64,000 nucleotides of DNA from Tillandsia leiboldiana (GCA_029204045.2 CM055077.1:14212584-14276583), one strand, 5' to 3'; shown: positions 41,040-52,969, counted from the stretch's first letter. Numbers and translations are program-made. Notes: generated from the letters alone by a model not told the origin.

Positions 41040-42323
41040 ATGGTGATCACCTGGATCATTTTCCTTCTGACTGCTATGGTGCACACGAGAGCAACTAATA
41101 AATTGAAGAGGGCAAAGAAACCTTTGAAAAAGGGAGAATGTCTTCTTATTGAAGACTCAGAGACTGAATCTGAAAATGAAGAGGTGAATTGGGACGAATT
41201 GATGGACGACGAAACAATGCCTATCAAGTCGATGCGAAAGACCCCTGACTCACTAAAAGGAAAGACTGCTATGGATAAAGGTAAAGCACCAATGACATCA
41301 TCTATTTCAATGAAAAGAAAAAGACTGGCTCGACGGTTTCGACGAGCACGAGGTTTCGAGATTAACGAACCAATAATTCCGGATTCTCCACCTCGTGAGG
41401 AACAAGTGTTCGTTAATGCGGATCGCCTAAGGGCGTTTGAGAATCGTGAATGCATTGGCGAGAGGCATGTTAATATTGAGGCTCTACGAGACCACTCCCC
41501 TAAGTTTGGTATTCTGATTGAACAAGCAAACCTTATTCAAGTATGCCGATTCCCAGAAATGCTTGGATATTGTCTGCATCACATGAGGACCTTCTATACA
41601 AATGCACGGCATCTTCGAGAAAATGAAAACGGTCCGATGGAGTTTTACACGAATATCCAAGGCACAAGGTTTAAAATTACTCCACAATTGATTGGCGAGG
41701 TTTTGGGAATGCAAGCCAGCAAGACAGGAGTTAATTACTTGAAGGAAACGAGTTTGACAAACACGATGTGGCAAAAGGTTATAAAGGGAATATGTTTGGA
41801 GAGAACTCAATCAACGGAGAAATCTGTCAAATCCAAAGAACTTCGTCTTGAGTACCGGTTCCTAAACTTCATCACATGTTACAATATCCTTCCAAATATG
41901 CAGACGAAAGTCTTGAGATGGGATCGAATGCTATTTTTGTATCTCTTAGGACATCCGTCAGAGGCAATGGGATTAAATATCAATATTCCATACATTATTT
42001 GGAATAGAATGACGAGATATGTTGAGCATCCTCATCCCACTGAAAGAATCCCATTTCCATTGATTATAATGAGAATCTTAAAGAAATTTCAGGTTGATAT
42101 TAGTTCAACAACTTATCATCACTGCTTGGGCATGATAGATGAGTCCACCATTGTCAAGTCCCTTCATAAGTTGCCTCATGTCACTCCAGTTCCTCCATGC
42201 GGAACGAAACACAGTACAGGCACTTCCGCATCACCATCACAACCAGCACCCGCACCGGCGGATGAAGCGTCAGTCTCATCCATCTACAAAGAACAACAAC
42301 GATTATCCTTTGAGCAGGAATAG
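41040..42323 (+). CDS. env-like ORF (427 codons), ended early by TAG
   Basis: The product starts with a hydrophobic segment (VITWIIFLLTAM), which may be a signal or anchor; a second start at Met13 would omit it. Then follow a lysine-rich stretch, an acidic DSETESENEE patch, a basic KRKRLARRFRRARG patch resembling a nuclear signal (about residues 88-104), and a globular block (about 130-370) with LIGEVLGMQ and FLYLLGHPSEAM. That block resembles the putative plant transposon protein domain found in env-like ORFs of SIRE and Athila elements. TAG at 42321-42323 is followed in frame by 52 more codons to TGA at 42480, and this tail resembles the C-terminus of the right copy. No fusion peptide or cleavage site was recognised. 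Confidence 0.75.
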   Translation: MVITWIIFLLTAMVHTRATNKLKRAKKPLKKGECLLIEDSETESENEEVNWDELMDDETMPIKSMRKTPDSLKGKTAMDKGKAPMTSSISMKRKRLARRFRRARGFEINEPIIPDSPPREEQVFVNADRLRAFENRECIGERHVNIEALRDHSPKFGILIEQANLIQVCRFPEMLGYCLHHMRTFYTNARHLRENENGPMEFYTNIQGTRFKITPQLIGEVLGMQASKTGVNYLKETSLTNTMWQKVIKGICLERTQSTEKSVKSKELRLEYRFLNFITCYNILPNMQTKVLRWDRMLFLYLLGHPSEAMGLNINIPYIIWNRMTRYVEHPHPTERIPFPLIIMRILKKFQVDISSTTYHHCLGMIDESTIVKSLHKLPHVTPVPPCGTKHSTGTSASPSQPAPAPADEASVSSIYKEQQRLSFEQE

Positions 42324-42482
42324 ATTTCGAAGGAACAGAAGAGAATTTCTAATGAGCTTGAGCTCATCACGGCAGCTCATATCACCATAACTAAGAAGGT
42401 CAACTCAATGAACAAGATGGTGAAGAAGATGTTTTCTAAGATGGGCTGCACGAGCTCTGAAGACTCAGAATCAGATGATTGA
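42324..42482 (+). pseudogene. in-frame C-terminal tail of the env-like ORF after the TAG
   Basis: 52 codons with no stop continue the same frame and end ...SSEDSESDD before TGA. The right copy ends in a similar helical, lysine-rich and then acidic/serine tail. This makes the TAG a recent nonsense change in this copy rather than the family's natural end. Confidence 0.75.
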
Positions 42483-43205
42483 TTTGTGCTTAAAGGATTT
42501 CTCAAAGTTTTTTTTCTCTTGTGCAGATTTTTAATCTTTTCTTTGTGCAGGTTTTAAGTTTTAGTTTTTAGTTTTAGTTCTCACACTTTTGGTACTTGAA
42601 CTGTTAACTATTCTCTCCATTTTGGCACTTTTGGCTAAAGTTTGTGACAAAAAGGGGGAGAGAGAAGTATAAAACAATGATACAATGTTTGTGAGAAACT
42701 TGAAACTATGGAGGTAAGTATAACCTCAACTTGAAAGGTAAGTATAACTTCAACTTTTGGTTTTGTATTGTGTTTGAATGCATGCCTCGACTAACTATTC
42801 GATTAACTATTTGGGCATGTAATATAACTAACAAGTTGATGTTTACTAACAATTTTGTGACATTTGGATCTTGATTGCATAGAAGATATGTTGGTTTTTA
42901 ATTATGATCTAATTACATATCTGAATGTATAAATGTCACGATAAGTATAAATGAGTATAAACTTCATCTCTGTGTATGGTTTTTGAATGACATAAAATTC
43001 TTGAGGTATCTAACGATTTCTCTTGTCAAGAATGATTTCTTTTGCAGAGAGTACAGATGTCTAAGTCTAGAGTCTGTTTTAGGAGTTTATCTCATGTATC
43101 TATCTTTATTTGGATCTCATTGTAAATTTTTATTGTATGGTGATATCAACAAAAATATCTTTTTGAATTTTCTTGAGTGGATTTATGTTTTGTCACGAAA
43201 CCGCC
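42483..43205 (+). other. 3' untranslated region of the copia, no gene seen
   Basis: An AT-rich, non-coding stretch between the env-like tail and the polypurine tract. It has a T-rich run near 42505-42620 and a GACAAAAAGGGGGAGAG purine tract at 42645-42661 that resembles a further polypurine tract. Conserved in part with 54860-55540. Confidence 0.65.
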
Positions 43206-43217
43206 AAAGGGGGAGAT
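43206..43217 (+). other. polypurine tract of the young copia
   Basis: AAAGGGGGAGAT lies immediately before the 3' LTR start TGTTACGG. It is the plus-strand primer site. The identical tract is in the right copia at 54827-54838. Confidence 0.9.
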
Positions 43218-44470
43218 TGTTACGGAATTTGAGTTGGCGTATTTCGTGAATTCGGTTAAGTCTTGAAGATTGAAGGTAAAGAAGGTTGGATCATATAACT
43301 CAATCTCAAGAAAGAAGAATTCAAAAGGATCAGGTATGTTTAACTAATTATCTTTGGTGATCCGAATACTTCTTATAGTGTAGAAACACTTGGATGAACT
43401 TTTAATTGCATAAAAATCAAAAACTGGACATGGGACATGTTCAGGATCCGGATCAGATATTCCAATCCGGATCCCGAAGGGTGTTAGTACATATGCATTT
43501 CAATCCGGATCCCGAACGTTGGTGTTTGGTGAATTGTATGAACGATCCGGATCAGGCACTTCGATCCAGATCCCGAACCTTCGTTTTTCTGGAAACTGTC
43601 TGTCTCGCTACAGCAATCCGGATCGCCGAACTTCGATCCGGATCGCCGTCCTGAAAAATTCCAGAAAAGGTTGGTTTTTTATTCTTATCCTCTTCCAATG
43701 GTTTCTAACCTATAAATAGACCCTATGATTCTTTTTCTAGGGCTAATCCGAAAAGCCGTCATAATCAAATATAATCCAAAATACGGCCTAAAATCCACAT
43801 ATAGAGAAGAAAGGAAATACTAGATTTTATCTTATGTTTCTTCATCTATATTGATTGATTTGATTCTAGGTTTTCATACTCATATTTTGAGTAGAATCAA
43901 ATCAATGAATACTTAGATGGTATTTCCGATCTATTTCTAATCTAAGTATTCGGCGGATCATCACCACCCAAAAACAACGATTTATCCCAAATCGGCGCGT
44001 GGACTCGCGTGGCCTTGTGGATTCAAGGTGCAACCGCTCTCGTGGATTCAGAGCGAGGTACGTTCGTGGATTCGAGACGTGCTACTGGGTGAAGACCGTG
44101 GATTCGGTCAGACGTCGTGGACTCGACGTTGGACGCCGTGGATTCGGCGTTGGACGCAAATCGTGGATTCGAGAAACGTTGCGGAGCGAGCGGAGAAGAT
44201 CAACTAGGAGCGTATGGAAAAGGTTGAGTCGTCTGTGAGTACGGTATATCACCTTGTACGTGTTTAATTCTAGTGGATTTCACCGTGTTATCGGTCCCGT
44301 GGTTTTTTACTCCGGTTTGGAGTTTTCCACGTAAAAATCTCTGCGTGTTATTTATTTTTCCGCATTGGGTTTTTTATCGCAAAGATTTTTGAGTGTTTAT
44401 TGTTTACACCTATTCACCCCCCTCTAGGTGTTTTTTCTCCTATTTAGATCCAATTATACATAACCCAACA
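43218..44470 (+). repeat. 3' LTR of the young copia
   Basis: 1253 bp, the same length as the 5' LTR. Differences seen include GATACGGATC/GATCCGGATC and several in the GGATTCG block. TATAAATA is at 43711-43718. Confidence 0.95.
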
Positions 44471-44475
44471 GGGTT

Positions 44476-47387
44476 CACCGAGGCGCGGGAGGTGGCATCG
44501 GGAACCGTGCCTGGCAGGGTCGCCAGGCGGCGTGCCAGGCGGCGCGCCAGGGTTGGTCGGGGGAACTTAGTGCGGGCCACGTGGCGCCCGCTAATTCGCG
44601 GGCGCCACCCTCGGCGTTGACCGGGAGTGGCCATGCGGCGGCTCGCGTGCGGCGGGAATCGCTGTCGCCTGTTCGGGGTGACGTGGCGCTTCCCGGGCGT
44701 TCCAGGCGCTCGTCGCGGGCCGGCCCGTGGGGCATTCGGGCGCCCGAAAGTGGTCTTGCGCCCGAATGTTGGGACAAATCCGGAATTTTTGGATTTGTCA
44801 TTTTGGGCCTATAAATAGAGCCCGAACTTCACCCTGGAACTCTTTTCCTGCTCCTCATCTCTCTGTGCAACCTTCACGAGATCTCTTCCTCTCCCAGAGC
44901 CGGATCCATCTGCAGATTCCAGGATTTTTCTGCGGCACGCATCCCGAGGTTTGCATTTTTACGGCGCGGCGCGACGCTCGTTCGTTTGTGATCTTCTTCA
45001 TCACGTTTTGGTGCGAGGGCTCCCCCGGCTTACTCCGACCTCCGATTGAGGCGATTCTTGCACCGTTGGACTCACGACAGGTAGGGCTTCGATCTTTGTG
45101 TTTTAAGCTCCCCCTCTTTTCGAGTTTATCTTGGAGTTTCCCGAGCTTTCTTTTGACCCATTTTCGTGGGCGGAGTTTTGGACATCACCACAGTGTTTCG
45201 GCGATATCTTCGCGCACAGGCATCGGATTGGGGTGATTCAGAAGGCGTTTTGCATCTACACCTCACGAGGAATATCTCCAAATTTTCTTGGAATTTTCTG
45301 AATTTTCTCCGAAGGTGACAAGTTCCTGTTGACAGAACCTTGTGATTCAGATTTTGTGATTGGTTTATTTCGGGGTGGTTCCCTTGTCGAATTTGTATCT
45401 CAGCGTAGGAAACTCGGATTTGATCGTGCGGGTACTCATTTCGACCGGTTCGTCGCGAGGATCGTGACAGTATTTTTCCTGGAATTTTTCGAGCAGATCT
45501 CGCAGGTGAAAAAGGCAAAAGTGTGGACAATTGTGTTTGGGACAGATTTTGTGTGAGCATTGTATGTTAATTGTGTATGTCCTTTTGGGGTGCTTTGTGC
45601 AGTGTTGTGGTGATTGCTTAGACCGGGCGTGGACTTCACTGTTGGGACCAGGACTTAGCGCTCGAGGTGGGTGGTTGTTGCTTACCTCTATTTTGACATG
45701 CTCACTAGGAATATTAGAGTGACCCCCTTTACTTGGACATCTTGATTAATCATGATCGCGGTTGGGTTTATGCATGCCTGTGTGAGGATTGGGTTGCTTT
45801 GATAGCGTTTAACCTTGCATGTGGAATGGAATATTTATTTTGGACTATATGATTTTCCTGTTAGTGGTTCTACTTGAGGGTAGGTGACATGCATAGGTGG
45901 ATACTGTTAATGATCAATGACTTAAATTATATTTCCTTCAGAACACATGCATGCTAGTATGGACATCTAGATAGGCCATCTTTTATCGCTACACTTTCAT
46001 GCTGGAACTTGACTTAGGAGAAACCTTGTTTGTTTCTTTTCTCCTTTCGTTAGTCAGGTGGTATTTGTTGCTCGGGTTTGAGCAGGGGTTTGGGATAGTG
46101 TAGCCGGGGCCTGGATTATGGATTATGGGTTTTGGCGGCGACCGCGGATATTGGGCGGTTGACTGGATGTCGGTTATAGGACATCGGTGATAGGGCATGA
46201 TTATGGACTAGAGGGTTTTATGACAACCGCGGATAGTAAAGAGGGTTTTGTGGCAACCGCGGATAGTAGGCGGTGGACCAGATGTCGGATGTGGGACATG
46301 ATTGTGATTGTAGGTTATTCCGGCGACTGCGGATATTGGGCGGTTGACCGGAGGTCAGTGGTGAGACCTGGTCGTGGATTTTGGGGTATTGCGGCAATCG
46401 CGGATATTGGGCGATTGACCGGATGGTTACTTTTGCATCTGATTGGGAATCAGTTTTCTTTTAGTGGAGGGTTGTGTTCCACTGGGGCTTTATAGTTGTG
46501 ATCCAGTCCTGCTTTTGATACTTATCACACCGGCGCGGTTATTGCCCGGTGATGCTTTCCTCGTGTGGGTCGCTCCCCTCGAGTTCCCCTCCGGAGGCCG
46601 GGGACAGACAGTTATGGACAGTTTTGCTATCACATCGGCGCGGCTTATTTGCCCGATGATGAGGGCGGCAGCAGGAGTTTTGCTATCACATCGGCGCGGC
46701 TTACTTGGCCGATGATGAGGGCGGTACAGATTGGGTTCATCTGGGACGGTTGGTTATTGTTGTATACGGTTATTACAGTCTAGGACTGTATTTTAGAGGC
46801 ATAGTATTGGTAGATTTCCCTTTTTCAGCAGTTTCATTGCTTACCACTCTTCTTTCCTTTTTGCCTCTGGTAGACCTAGTGGGTGTGTCAGAGTTTGAGA
46901 TTTTACCCACTAGGGGAGGCTACTGGTTTACTAGTAGTTCTCACCCCCATTCTTCTTTCTTCTTTTCTTCTCCCTTGTTTTGCAGTGTCTTCTGCGGGTG
47001 CTGCTGGGCTTTCAGCGGCGGGTCGAGGAGAGAGGACGGCTGAGTAGATAGATCTCGAGGCAGGATGAGCTGGTTAGCTGGACTGTTGATGTACCCATGT
47101 TTCCTCAGACGATTGTACTTTTACATTTGGGACTGGTTTTTGCCAGCAGGTTGTATTTATTTTGGTGAGCTGGGAGAGACAGATGTATCGTTTATACATA
47201 TGTATTGTATTTTATTTCCAGCTTCAGTCTGAGATGTATTAGTTTTAGTTCAGCTCTGTTTTTATTGCTCTTTTATTATTATCTCTTATATCAGAGCAGG
47301 TTTGGCGCTTCGTGTACGCGGGAAATACCGTGTGCACGGCGGATCTGTAGACGGGCCCGGGTTCCGGTTTACACCCGGGGCGTGACA
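44476..47387 (+). repeat. 3' LTR of the Tekay-like element, second part
   Basis: This resumes exactly where 33566 stopped (GGGTT|CACCGAGG) and runs to GGGGCGTGACA. TATAAATA is at 44810-44817. It keeps the GACCGCGGATATTGGGCGG minisatellite (about 46130-46425) and the ATCACATCGGCGCGG duplication (about 46520-46725). The large frames in its GC-rich part are not genes. Confidence 0.9.
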
Positions 47388-49162
47388 CTGAGAGTCCAGA
47401 GAAAAATCTGCAAGTGCCCCTCGTAGTTGATCGAAGTGGTCATCAATCCCGGACTTGTTCTTCACTGTAACCTTGTTTATCTCCCTGTAGTCGATGCGTA
47501 GACGTAGGCTTCCGCTCTTCTTTCGCACGAAGAGCACGGGCGCGTCCCAGGGCGACACACTCGGTCTGATGAACCCTTAAAAGTCCAAAACAACTAACCC
47601 GACGACAAGGAAAAAAAACCACACTAACGCCCTCACCAGGCTCCAAGAGGTGCCAACAAAACAGATTGGGTTACTAACTACCCAAAATTTCCCCCCTGAA
47701 AACAACGAACTCACCTGTCACCAACACGGACCACTTCCACCCGTCACCAACACGGGCCACAAGCTCGGAGCATAACCACCATCCCGGACCACTCATTCCG
47801 ACTGTCCGTCCTACCGAGGTGACGGTCAAAACTAACGTTAGGTTTCAGCTCTAAGACCTACCACAAGGTCTACCCCACAGAAAGAGCTGCGTACAGGGCC
47901 TCTTAGCCGAAAGTGACCAGTGCCAAAACTCCGAGTAGTCGACAGATCCCCTTGACCCACACCTGCCCCAAAAGATCAACGACCCAAAACGCTCCCAAAC
48001 TAGGCCTCAAGGCTATGCTTTAGTCATGGGAAGCTGGCGACAAAACCCACAAGGTAAGGTCCTACCTCCGTCCTGGCACCGACGGGGTGCGACACTCTAA
48101 ATAACCACTAACTCTCGGTCCCAAACCGTCGCTCCTCCAAGCACCGGGCATCGAATCGAGCGGTAACCCTCCAGACCAAACCGTGACACTCCCAACTAGG
48201 AGAAAATCTAAGCTGTAGGTCCGCTCAACAATGACCTCCAGGTACTGTAGACTATCCATCTGAAACCTAAAGGGTCGGAAGAAGACAAGTTACGAAAACA
48301 GCGAGAAGAACCTTGTCAAAAGTTGCCTAGGTTCACTAAACGCACTCGAGGGATCACGCGCCAACCCACCAAAAAAAAGTCGCCACTTACGCACACTTGT
48401 ACGAAACAAGACACGACCTCTCTAACCCGAAAACGAGCCCAAACGCATAAGATTTACTAGCCCCGGTGGTCTCCCTTTCTAACCCAAAGGAGCACCCCGA
48501 GACCCCATCACGATAATTTCTACAACCATCGCAGTGTCTACGGTAAAAAGCCGAACTATGGGTAACAACCATAGGGGAAGAATCCTCATTCCCACCCATA
48601 CCTTGCCCATGGTGCAAAAGGAATCGGCCGATTACCTGCTATAAGCTAACACCAGAAGACCTAGAAGGTACAAGTTCAGACAAACGGCTGTCCAGTTACC
48701 CACGACCGATAAACGGCTGACACACTAACGAACACCGGTAGGTTGCACTACCACCCGTCACTGGTACAGACGACGACCCGAAGGTCGGCAGAGGAAGGGG
48801 TTCGGAAAAAAAAACAAAAGCTGGTGCAACGATCTGCCGTGCCAACAGCCGTACCAAGTGCATAAACACCGTCAGCAGACCCACCGTGTCCTATGCTAGT
48901 TGCCTAATCCATTTACTCATAGCAACCATCATGGCCCCGGTGGCAGCCGGCCTCGACCCCAACCTCCAAATCAACCCGACTACACTAGCACAACACCCGA
49001 GCTAAACCGAAAAACAAAACTCAACAGTCCCGCACTCTCGCATCTCTACGCAATTATACCCTGATCATTTCATTAGTTAGTAGCCAGTGGCAATGTGCTC
49101 CTGTGGATGTTGGACAGCGACTACTGTGGTTAAAGCTGTTTCTCTCTGATACTATCTTAATC
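47388..49162 (-). pseudogene. minus-strand gypsy internal region: leader, decayed gag/protease, RT start
   Basis: From right to left on the minus strand: a primer-binding site remnant (49147-49157, one mismatch), a leader and decayed gag/protease matching 14664-15139 and 18527-19980, then RT. The RT has VSPWDAPVLFVRKK, LRIDYREINKVTVKNK and FDQLRGALADF (about 47570-47395). RT is cut at 47388 by the Tekay-like element and resumes at 26912. The RT N-terminus here is less decayed than in the plus copy. Confidence 0.75.
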
Positions 49163-51245
49163 TGTCACGCCCCGGGGGTTTCATTAAGCGGAAGACGACC
49201 AACGAAAAGATTGAATTTGCGTATACATTTTTTTTTTTGAAACCAACCTCCCCCAGTGCGTGCCCAGACCCGCCGCATATACAAATTCACTCTGCGAACG
49301 GGCAGAGTCTCCTTTGTATATGCACGGCGTCCTAACCCAGACCCGCCGCATATACAAATTCACTCTGCGAACGGGCAGAGTCTCCTTTGTATATGCACGA
49401 CGTCCTGATTACAACAACCATACAATTATCACTTTAACCACACTAGTTCAACAGTCGAATACATATAGCCAATTTCCATAAGTATTAAAGAGGCCGACTA
49501 ATTTTGAAAGGATAAATCCATAAGTTTTTAGAAACGGTGCCCACACGGCACCCAGGTTTTTCAAAACGGTTTTCGAAATTCATAAATCCACAGGGTTTTA
49601 AAATGGTGCCCACACGACACCCAGATTTTCAAAACGGTTTTCGCAATCCATAAATCCACAGGGTTTTAAAATGGTGCCCACACGACACCCACATTTTTAA
49701 AACAGTTTTCAAAATATTTTCTTTTTCTTTTCTTTTGTAGTTTGAAAGCGGCCAATCAGGAAAAGCAAAACAACCACCCACAAGGATAATAAAAAGACAT
49801 TCCAACATCCACATCGACCCCACAAGGGTATCGCAATCCACATCGTAAGCTACTAACAAGTAATGAAATGCGCAATATAAGAAGTAATTACAGTCTATGG
49901 CCTCGAAGGACCAAAAGTGCTCCTGCCACGACCTCACCGTCGCCCTAGCTCTCACCCCCGAGAAACCTGTCACAGAGTGGGAAGTCAGTGACCAGAAAAT
50001 AAAGCACGAAAGCAACTAGGGCTATAAATAAAGCAAACCGCCGTAAAACCAGAGCAACCGCCCTCCTCATCGTGCAATCGACAATATCCCCTCCCCCTGC
50101 ATAACCTGGACCGGGCACCTGCCCCGGCAAACCAGACCGACCACCAACCTCGGGAAACCAGACCGAGCACCTACCTCGGTAAACCACGCCGAGCACCTAC
50201 CTCGACGGGTAGCACCGCTCACACCTTGGCGCCTCAAACCCCCCACCTACGGGTCCCCCCACTAAGTCACCTCGTGGGGTAACACGGGTCATCGACCACT
50301 TTTCCGGAAAAGCACACCCTTTGCGGTGGCCAAACCACGGGTGCGCGTGCTGCAGCCTCGAGCATCGTAACCAAGTACACGAAACAAAACCAATAATAAT
50401 GAACCATAGAGATCACCAAAGATTAACACAGTTAGTTGAGCAAGTGAAATATATTTACAGTTTTCAAATCCCGACACTAAACCTCAGAACGAGTACCCAC
50501 ATACGTATACATAATATAGGGCACCGCGACACTTGGTCGCTATAATGTCGATAAGAGCATATGATAAATGATAACGGGAGTTAACAATATTAAATGATGC
50601 AACTACTTACTCTTACACCTCTCCCACAATACCGTAATTCAAACACCGAAAAAATTCCCCACAACGGGATGTATCCTCGTGTACCGTGACCCTCGGTCGC
50701 CACAAATATGATGACAATGAAACATAATAGTAACGAGAATATGCAAAAAGGGGTTCTAAGGGGTACCCACCGGAAACGCGAAGAAGAAGTGTGTGCAGAA
50801 ACTCCCGCTAAAACACTCCCACCCTGTGCCCGAAAAAGCTACAGTAAGAATTATTGTTAAAAACGTCGTCGCGGTCAAAAACACTCAAAAACGGGGCGAA
50901 ACGGGCCAAAAACGGAGCTTCTGTACTGCTAACTTGGGGGCTGGAGCACGGGTACAGGCGTGGACCGGGTCCACGACACAAGGCGGCAGCGGCGCAGACC
51001 CGGCTCACCCCGTGCGCGTGCACCAGGCACTTTGGGCCGAGCTGGTGCACGGCCGGAGCGCGAGCCGGGCTCACGCTTCCCCGGTCGCGAAGGCAGCGCC
51101 GGGTGCACGCCCAGCGTGGACTGCGCCTGCGAGCCGGGCTGGCGCACGCGCGGAGCGCGAACCGGGCTCACGCTTCCCCGGTCTCGGAGGCAGCGCCAGG
51201 TGCACGCCCGGGCGTGGACCGCGCCTGCGGGCCGGACTGGCGCAC
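49163..51245 (-). repeat. gypsy 5' LTR 'E', 5'-truncated
   Basis: The inner end reads CCCCGGGGCGTGACA (minus strand). It carries the tandemly doubled hairpin (49276-49395), GTCACTGAC...GTGACAGG (inverse at 49966-49995), GGTGGGTACCCC (inverse at 50761-50772) and a GC array with GGACCGGGTCCACG (50940-51245). It is cut in the array by LTR F. The start module, TATA box and telo-boxes are missing. Confidence 0.75.
49276..49395 (-). repeat. two tandem copies of the 47-nt LTR hairpin
   Basis: Hairpins at 49276-49322 and 49349-49395, in a 73-bp tandem repeat. Both keep perfect CATATACAAA/TTTGTATATG outer stems and ACTCTGC/GCAGAGT inner stems. Confidence 0.9.
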
Positions 51246-52870
51246 TGTCACGGGGTTAGCTTTTTCGCCTTAAAATTACCCCATGCGGCGCTCAAGTGTC
51301 GCACACCCGAGCCAGCCTTCCCAGTCCCCTTGCCACGGACACGCCCTCGAACTTAAACAGCGGGATCCAAACTCAAGCATTAACCAAGCATGCTCCTCCA
51401 CGAGCCGGACTGCCCGGTGCCGCGCCTTACGTCGAACCCTTTGTCGAACTCCGCAAGTTCCGAACAAACAACCCCGCCACCGAGGCCGGCCTTCAAGCTG
51501 AGTATATTCCGCCTAGCCGGACAAACTCTCCTCGAGAGTGCTACTCAACCGAATGTCCCTTTGCCTCCGAAGCAAGCATCCAGGACAATACAAGTTCTCC
51601 CAACTTAGTCCATTCGAATGGGCCCGAGCGAGCTGTCCTTGCGCGTTCCACTCGTCTGCTTAACCGAGCGACCTTTCCCACGCATCTCGCCCGTCCGCCA
51701 GCCCATTGCCTTGCCAAGGCGCCGCGCGCCACACAACTCCCACAACAGGATCCATAGTCAGGTCGGGCATGACCCGTTCCGCCGGCCACCTAGTTCCGTC
51801 ATCGCTCCCGATTCGGTCCAAGGTCCGCTTCCCGAATACCCCACACTACTTGTTCCCGCGTGTGTTCCCTTCGCAAGGGTTTGCCAACCTAGCGACATTC
51901 TCCCCGCGTCTCCAACCCCCTGGCACCTCCATTGCACGACCATGCTTGGCCGCCAACACACTCGGCCCAGCATCCAAGGTTGCTTGACGGATGTCACTCA
52001 CAATCGAATCAGCCTCGCTCCGCTTCGCTAGCCATTCGGCACCTCCATTGCACGGCCATGCCTGGCCGCCAACACCCTCGGTCCACTCCATGGCTCACTT
52101 TACGAAAACCAGCATCGATTGTCTCCTCCTACTTCGTGGGCCTCGCGCCGCACGAATCCCCGCTCGGCATCGCTGCCTTTGCGAGCCTTGTCCCTTACGG
52201 CGGACCGACCGTTCCATCGCCTAGCAAACTTCGTAGGCCTCGCGCCTCACGAATCCCCGCTCGGCACATACGTGCTTTCGCAAGCCTTGTCCCTTGAGGC
52301 AGACCAACCTTCGCAAGACTGTCCCTCATCCGCTCGTTCGCTCCACTACAGAGATCCGAAACGGCATAAGGTAGTGCAAGCGAACCGAGAGGCAAAACCT
52401 CTGGGCCAACCCCACTCCGTAATGCCGTCGACCTCGTGTCTTTGGCATTACCCTAAGCCCGTGTGCTCAACGACCATCAAATCCCGCTCACACGAACTTA
52501 GGCTTGGCGACTCCGCTCGCCAAGGGATGGCCTATGTCCTATAGGCCAACGGGGGAGTCGGGGCCACTTCGCAAGTGTCCAACCCCTCCTCTATATAACC
52601 CACGAGGCAACCACCCCTTTGGCACCCCGGGGGTACAAAGGTGCTCACCGAGGGGTACGTTTTGAAACCCCGCATGCGGCACCAATTCCATGGTCATGGC
52701 ATGGGCCATTGCTAGGGAATTGCGCCCGTTGGTTCGCCCACGGCTCAACCCTGACGGATTGTCCCAATTTCGCAAACCCGTAACTCTGTCAACCCAAATG
52801 CCTACCAAATGTCATCCAAAAGTGGCCCCCAAGGACGTCACGGTCGAACCAACACGATCGACACGTGACA
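51246..52870 (-). repeat. LTR 'F' of an unassigned element (3' LTR)
   Basis: Minus strand: starts TGTCACGTGTCG at 52870 and ends AACCCCGTGACA at 51246 (1625 bp). A polypurine tract GGGTGGGGGAGTC (52871-52883) directly precedes it, so it is a 3' LTR. GGTTATATAG at 52591-52600 is a plausible TATA region. It contains two roughly 100-bp tandem duplications (51925/52040 with GCCGCCAACAC, and 52142/52240 with CACGAATCCCCGCTCGGCA). Its sequence is unrelated to the other LTRs here. No target duplication was identified. Confidence 0.65.
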
Positions 52871-52969
52871 GACTCCCCCACCCAAGTTATCGACGTCCTC
52901 GTCGATGTCCATCCATTCTCCAGCTTTGTTGATAGCTGCCAACTACTACTCCAGATCAGTGTTGGGTTA
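52871..52969 (-). other. polypurine tract and 3' end of the LTR F element
   Basis: A short internal remnant including GGGTGGGGGAGTC, cut at 52969 by the right copia. ATCAG at 52965-52969 is the left half of that copia's target duplication. Its partner would lie beyond the right edge of the window. Confidence 0.6.

Larger units (their letters stand above)
33567..44470 (+). mobile_element. young SIRE-like copia element with env-like ORF, protease-deleted
   Basis: 10,904 bp bounded by TGTT...AACA and the 5-bp duplication GGGTT (33562-33566, 44471-44475). Two LTRs of 1253 bp each differ at about 16 positions by my count, with no net length difference. It carries gag, an integrase-RT-RNase H frame, a second promoter-like block, an intron-containing leader and an env-like ORF. 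Protease and the integrase zinc domain are missing. At 1.3e-8 substitutions per site per year (an assumed grass-type rate), 1.2-1.3% divergence is about half a million years. Confidence 0.95.
26913..47387 (+). mobile_element. Tekay-like gypsy element with a copia element nested in its 3' LTR
   Basis: 5' LTR 26913-30523, internal region 30524-32839, 3' LTR 32840-33566 plus 44476-47387. The target duplication CTGAG lies at 26908-26912 and 47388-47392 and interrupts a minus-strand RT that reads through when the insertion is removed. The LTRs (3611 bp, and 3639 bp without the nested element) differ by a few percent by eye. The internal region is only 2.3 kb and its pol is broken, so it could not move on its own. 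Confidence 0.9.

Noticed and set aside
42321..42332. Programmed readthrough of the env-like TAG
   Set aside because: The following bases ATTTCG do not match known readthrough contexts, and the homologous copy does not show a stop at the matching place.
50793..52544. Several 100-190-codon frames
   Set aside because: They lie inside LTRs E and F, in all frames, without motifs.
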